A program made the position numbers and the translations under genes. Of a stretch of DNA of 64,000 nt, positions 60,370 to 64,000 are shown piece after piece. Below the pieces are notes generated by a model. The model was not told the DNA's origin, searched no databases, and saw only the letters and a program-made list of their open reading frames with translations. This stretch comes from Noviherbaspirillum massiliense JC206. GTDB lineage: Bacteria; Pseudomonadota; Gammaproteobacteria; Burkholderiales; Burkholderiaceae_D. Position 1 is the first letter of the stretch. Every line of letters starts with the position of its first letter. Where the stretch lies: assembly GCF_000312045.1 (NCBI RefSeq), contig NZ_HE978635.1:498674-562673 (forward strand). Reading direction: 5' to 3'.

Positions 60370-61602
60370 ATGAAAATCGATGAAGGCTTTCTCGCGCAAA
60401 TGCGCGAAGCTACCCAGATCCTGCAAAACGAGGGCCCAATGGCCGCGACTGCCGCAATTCAGCGTGCGCTGCACAGAGCGAATGCAACGGACAAAACGGC
60501 CGCGCAACCAGACTGGGATCGGCTCCGGCCGAAGGCGCCGGAACTACGCGACATCAATCAAGCGCATGCACGCGCTGTTGATCCGAGTGCGCAACCGCAA
60601 GACGACATGCTCAATCGCCTGAGCAGATTCCCGGGCAAGTGGGCAGGCGCGATGGCCAGGCAAGCATTTGAGGATGTCGAAGTCAAGGAAGCCGTCACCC
60701 CGGCGGGCAAGGGCCGCTTCCTGTCCGGATCGTGCACCAACCACGCCGGCACGCGCGACTACAAGCTGTACATCCCCAGCGGTTACACCGGTCAGGCGCT
60801 GCCCTTGGTCGTCATGCTGCACGGCTGCACGCAGAACCCGGACGATTTCGCCGCCGGCACCAATATGAATGCAGCTGCGGAAGACAATAATTGCTTCGTC
60901 GTGTATCCGGCCCAGGCCAGGGCCGCAAACGGATCGAACTGCTGGAACTGGTTCAACACCAGCGATCAGCGCCGTGATCATGGCGAGCCTGCAATCATTG
61001 CCGATATCACGCGCGCCATCATCCGCGAGTACGCGGTCGACACTAATCGCATCTATGTCGCGGGCTTGTCTGCAGGCGGCGCCATGGCGGCCGTGCTGGG
61101 CGCAAGCTACCCGGACTTGTATGCTGCGATCGGCATCCATTCTGGCCTGCCGTACGGCGTCGCACACGACGTGCCATCTGCTTTTGCCGCGATGAAGAAT
61201 GGCAGGATCAAGACGTCGGCACGCAAGACAGGGGGCAAGGTGGTGACGCCGTTCGGGCACACCATGCCGGTCATCGTTTTCCACGGCGACCGCGATACCA
61301 CCGTGGATCCGGCCAACGGGGACCTGGCATTGGCGCAATGCGTCCCGCTGCTTGATGCCGGTTCCGGCTTGGATACGGGCGTCAAGGTGGAGCAAGGCGC
61401 AGTCCCGCATGGCCGGACCTATACGAGAACGGTTCTGCATGATGTGCAAGGCAAAGCCATTGCGGAAAAATGGATCGTGCACGGCGCCGGGCATGCGTGG
61501 GCCGGCGGCAGCAGCAAGGGTTCTTACACGGATCCCAAAGGGCCGGACGCTACGCGCGAGATGCTCCGTTTCTTCTATACGCATGGACGGAATGGGGGCT
61601 AG
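60370..61602 (+). CDS. PHB depolymerase family esterase
   Basis: A 410-residue alpha/beta hydrolase of the PHB-depolymerase/LpqC family. VVMLHGCTQNPDDFAAGTNMN (~158) is the oxyanion region, and the nucleophile is in AGLSAGGAMAAVLGASYPD (Ser ~238). The acid is in FHGDRDTTVDP (~305), and the His is in GAGHAWAGG (~376). No signal peptide is visible: the first ~110 residues are hydrophilic. The enzyme should therefore be cytoplasmic unless exported by another route. It may cleave short polyhydroxyalkanoates or feruloyl/acetyl esters. Co-transcribed with the RHH regulator. Confidence 0.83.
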   Translation: MKIDEGFLAQMREATQILQNEGPMAATAAIQRALHRANATDKTAAQPDWDRLRPKAPELRDINQAHARAVDPSAQPQDDMLNRLSRFPGKWAGAMARQAFEDVEVKEAVTPAGKGRFLSGSCTNHAGTRDYKLYIPSGYTGQALPLVVMLHGCTQNPDDFAAGTNMNAAAEDNNCFVVYPAQARAANGSNCWNWFNTSDQRRDHGEPAIIADITRAIIREYAVDTNRIYVAGLSAGGAMAAVLGASYPDLYAAIGIHSGLPYGVAHDVPSAFAAMKNGRIKTSARKTGGKVVTPFGHTMPVIVFHGDRDTTVDPANGDLALAQCVPLLDAGSGLDTGVKVEQGAVPHGRTYTRTVLHDVQGKAIAEKWIVHGAGHAWAGGSSKGSYTDPKGPDATREMLRFFYTHGRNGG

Positions 61603-61695
61603 TGTCCAGCCGGTGCCGGACTACAGAAGCGGGGGGCGGCAGTGCCTCCGCAATCTGGCAAGCTGGATAGCAGCCGGCTTGGGGTGACACGCCAT

Positions 61696-62151
61696 ATGCG
61701 CGTCATCATTGCATTGCTGGCCGCGTTGTTCCTGTTCGGCTGCAAGACCGGGCCTGCTCCGGATGCCTCGAAAGCCGAAGTCGCGGCAGCCACTCGACAG
61801 TGGGTTGAGGGTATGACCCGTCACGACATCGATAGCGTTGTGGCGCTTTATGACCCGGAAGCGGTGTTGTGGGGGACTCGCTCGCCCACGCTTCGCGATA
61901 ATCCGGCCAAGGTTCGAGAGTACTTCAACATATTGCGCACGGTGCCGCCAACGTATAAGGTGGATCTCGGGGAGCAGCGTATTCGCGTCTATGGCCCTAT
62001 CGCAATTAACACCGGGACATACACTTTTTCGGAAGTACGCGACGGCAAAGAAATTGTTCGTCCCGCTCGATTCAGTTTCGTCTACCGCCATGTAAACGGA
62101 CGGTGGCTGATCGTTGATCATCATTCTTCAGCCATGCCCGCACCGACGTAA
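61696..62151 (+). CDS. SnoaL/DUF4440-like lipoprotein
   Basis: A 151-residue protein with a lipoprotein signal (ALLAALFLFGC, lipobox LFGC, Cys about 16). The mature domain is a nuclear-transport-factor-2-like cone: RQWVEGMTRHDIDSVVALYDPEAVLWGT (~35-62), and FSFVYRHVNGRWLIVDHHSS near the end, matching DUF4440/SnoaL and CaMKII-association types. The ATG at 61696 has a GGGGTGAC upstream. Binding of a small hydrophobic ligand in the periplasm is likely; catalysis is uncertain. It lies 93 bases after the esterase gene. Confidence 0.75.
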   Translation: MRVIIALLAALFLFGCKTGPAPDASKAEVAAATRQWVEGMTRHDIDSVVALYDPEAVLWGTRSPTLRDNPAKVREYFNILRTVPPTYKVDLGEQRIRVYGPIAINTGTYTFSEVRDGKEIVRPARFSFVYRHVNGRWLIVDHHSSAMPAPT

Positions 62152-62448
62152 TGGATTTCGCAAGGTCGGCGGCATGCGAATTGGGGCTGCTTCAATTTTC
62201 CTTAGCTTCCGCGCCTGCTCATTGACGCGCTAAATAAAGCGGTCATTTTCGCGAAACTTCTAAGCCCGCTCCGGATCGGGAGCAGACGGTCGTCAATGAC
62301 GGCATCCGATCGATTTTTGGCTGGTCGGCCTTCATTCTCAAATGGCTCTTTTACCTGGATCGTCGTACTCGACAGTGCAAGATCTATTGCTAGCCCCATA
62401 TCGTTCTTGGTTCTACCAAGAGAAACCGCGACAGGTGCATTGCGGCGT

Positions 62449-63465
62449 TTATTCAATGACGTGGTTAGCGGTTTCCAAAAGGTCCGAAGGAATAGCTATT
62501 CCCAATTCCCGAGCGGTCCTTGGGTTGATAGCTAGCTCACGGCGAGAAACGACCTCAAGCGGCGTGTCAGCTGGGTTGGCACCTTTCGATATTTTATCGA
62601 TGATGGGCGGCAGCCGAGGGAAGTCAGTGGTGAAGGGAGTGCCATAACTTACCAGGCAACCAGAATCGGATGCACCACCCCAAAACATTGTTGGTAAACG
62701 CTGCTTCAAAGCGAATTCCGCAATGCGCTTGCGGGCCGCAATGGTGGCGGGTACTTCCAGCACGACCAGCGCCTGTGCGTCCTCGGTGGCCATGGCCTTG
62801 AAAGTATTTTCCAGATCAGGGTTCGGGCCGCGCACTTTCGGCACTTGAGACGAGAGACCGGCGGAGCGAGCGGCGGCTACAATGGCCCGTTCTATGGGGG
62901 CGAGGCCGCTGGCATCAGCGCCGGGAATGTCAGAGTCGCTCAAAATCGCAACGCGCGCTAGTTTTGGTAAAAGCGCTTTCAGCATGTCTAACTGCCGCCT
63001 GGCGAGCTCAGGGTCGTTGTTCGTTGCCCCGGTAATGTTTCTTCCAGGGCGCTCCAACGTTTTCGCAACTCCTATCGCTAGCGGGTCGGCAACGAGAGCA
63101 GCTGCGACCGGGACTGTCGTTGTCGCCTTTCGCGCAGCGTTCGTTGATGGGCCCCCAAAGGTGGAAATGGCATCAACGCCCTTGGCTACCAGTTCGGAAG
63201 CAAAGCCAGGCAGACGTTCAAGTCGTCCTTCCGGAAAAGGCGCTTCATAGATTATGTTGGTTCCCTCAACATAGCCAAGTTGCGCCATGCCTTTGCGAAG
63301 CCCATCGAATGCCGGATTGGGTTTCCCATCTATGGTAGCGCCGCCATTCATAAGGACGCCGACTCGGTAAACCCTGCCAGTTTGCTGCGCATTTGGTGTT
63401 TCTGGGAAGATTACCAAACCTGCGATAAGGGCTGCCACGCCCGCGAGAATAGTACGCCGGTCCAT
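62449..63465 (-). CDS. ABC transporter substrate-binding protein (PF04392-type)
   Basis: A 338-residue periplasmic binding protein. After a signal peptide (ILAGVAALIAGLVIF, cleavage near ETPNAQ) comes YRVGVLMNGG, then FDGLRKGMAQLGYVEGTNIIYEAPFPEGRLERLP, the ABC_sub_bind signature. MFWGGASDSGCLVSYGTPFTTDFPRLPPIIDKISKGANPADTPLE is the C-terminal mark. GGAAGGAAA precedes the ATG at 63465. No permease or ATPase gene is adjacent, so it is an orphan receptor here. Ligand unknown. Confidence 0.83.
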   Translation of the reverse strand: MDRRTILAGVAALIAGLVIFPETPNAQQTGRVYRVGVLMNGGATIDGKPNPAFDGLRKGMAQLGYVEGTNIIYEAPFPEGRLERLPGFASELVAKGVDAISTFGGPSTNAARKATTTVPVAAALVADPLAIGVAKTLERPGRNITGATNNDPELARRQLDMLKALLPKLARVAILSDSDIPGADASGLAPIERAIVAAARSAGLSSQVPKVRGPNPDLENTFKAMATEDAQALVVLEVPATIAARKRIAEFALKQRLPTMFWGGASDSGCLVSYGTPFTTDFPRLPPIIDKISKGANPADTPLEVVSRRELAINPRTARELGIAIPSDLLETANHVIE

Positions 63466-63650
63466 GGTATTTCCTTCCGAATAAAACGGCTGCAATGCTG
63501 AAGCGATAAAGCCATCTTAGGTCTCTGGAGGCTTATCGCCTTTATTGTTCGATGTGCTTCCTTAATACATATCAAGCTACGTATTTTTTCTCTGGATCTG
63601 TAAATAAGGCAGCAACAATAAACGGCAGCTTCAATAGCAGAATGATTTCT

Positions 63651-63971
63651 TCAACTGGATTGAGTTGAGCGAAAACCTGTCAATGAGCCACGCGTCCTTT
63701 CCTGAACACTTCCATTTCTCTTGCAATGTTCTCCAATTACGACTTCTGCGAAATCGATGTCCTGCACATTCTTTAGCGTGCCGCCGAGATTGAACAGAAA
63801 AACAATGCTGCTATCGCTGTAGCGTCGCACAAGGGAAAGTACGCCTTCGGTCGCGCCGAGCAGTTCTATGCTGCCCATGTGCAGCTCCGGCCGCATGTTG
63901 CGCAAGGTGATCCGTTTTCGCGCGAACTGTAGTATCGACTCCGGCTGCGCTTCCTGCAGCACGGCGTTCAT
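63651..63971 (-). pseudogene. C-terminal fragment of a GH13 alpha-glucosidase (edge of window)
   Basis: The 106-residue frame resembles only the last domain of a family-13 alpha-glucosidase: EAQPESILQFARKRITLRNMRPELHMGSIELL, then GVLSLVRRY and IVFLFNLGG. The catalytic domain is missing. In the same frame an in-frame TGA lies at 63984-63986, just before the ATG, so an intact upstream part is not possible in this frame. A frameshift or truncation is likely; the rest may lie past the window. Confidence 0.5.
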
Positions 63972-64000
63972 GCCGAGGTGTGCTCAATCACCGACAGCCG

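Noticed and set aside
62202-62456. 84-codon frame with a TTG start after the ABC binding-protein gene
   Set aside because: No ribosome site, no recognisable family, and it only overlaps the binding protein's stop.
1-64000. CRISPR arrays, tRNA or rRNA genes, IS elements or prophage
   Set aside because: I scanned for regular spaced repeats, transposase-like frames and structural RNA words and saw none that I could support.

Overview
The window reads as chromosomal DNA of a high-GC betaproteobacterium. The gene families point to Burkholderiales, most likely the Oxalobacteraceae (Herbaspirillum/Noviherbaspirillum-like). That assignment is inferred from gene content and base composition, not from a marker gene. 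Genes are dense, and I see no rRNA, tRNA, CRISPR array, IS element or phage.

Layout. 1-2005: the end of a probable multidomain acyl-activating enzyme (acyl-CoA dehydrogenase plus acyl carrier domain). 2118-9500: small hypotheticals, a flavin oxidoreductase/tartronate-semialdehyde reductase pair, a D-threonine-aldolase-like PLP enzyme, and two 82-residue paralogous membrane proteins, each behind an FNR-like box. 9611-14917: two MFS transporters, a YihY-type membrane protein and an MgtC-like protein. 14927-18675: an SbcCD-like ATPase/nuclease pair without a zinc hook. 19162-29650: a two-partner secretion locus. It has an outer-membrane TpsB pore and a giant CdiA/FhaB-like TpsA whose C-terminus carries a GHSRG nucleophile elbow, and it is followed by two AT-rich lipoprotein genes. 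I consider this the most interesting system here: a probable contact-dependent lipase-type effector with periplasmic immunity candidates. 29813-35233: a saccharopine-dehydrogenase-like reductase, a copper chaperone with a textbook CueR-type promoter, a DUF3703 gene and a five-PAS GGDEF-EAL protein.

35690-41195: a 3-oxoadipate enol-lactonase-like hydrolase, then a complete branched-chain/aromatic-acid type ABC transporter with its binding protein on the opposite strand. 42549-46227: an alcohol-to-acid oxidation operon (coniferyl-aldehyde-dehydrogenase-like enzyme, Tat-exported small protein, GMC oxidoreductase). 46351-52593: an acyl-CoA catabolic operon flanked by TetR and LysR regulators. It holds an ACAD, an APH-like kinase, two SDRs and a DUF4442 hotdog protein; the ACAD and kinase look like a split ACAD10/11. 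53059-64000: glycogen debranching enzyme, two HIT proteins (one truncated), a VOC protein between REP-like inverted repeats, a methyltransferase-like protein, YjdM, a ribbon-helix-helix regulator with a PHB-depolymerase-type esterase, a SnoaL-like lipoprotein, an ABC binding protein and a fragment of a GH13 alpha-glucosidase at the right edge.

Taken together, the region combines lipid, aromatic and polyhydroxyalkanoate metabolism with one interbacterial-competition locus. Most starts were chosen from visible Shine-Dalgarno sequences. Functions are assigned from recognisable motifs and not from database searches.
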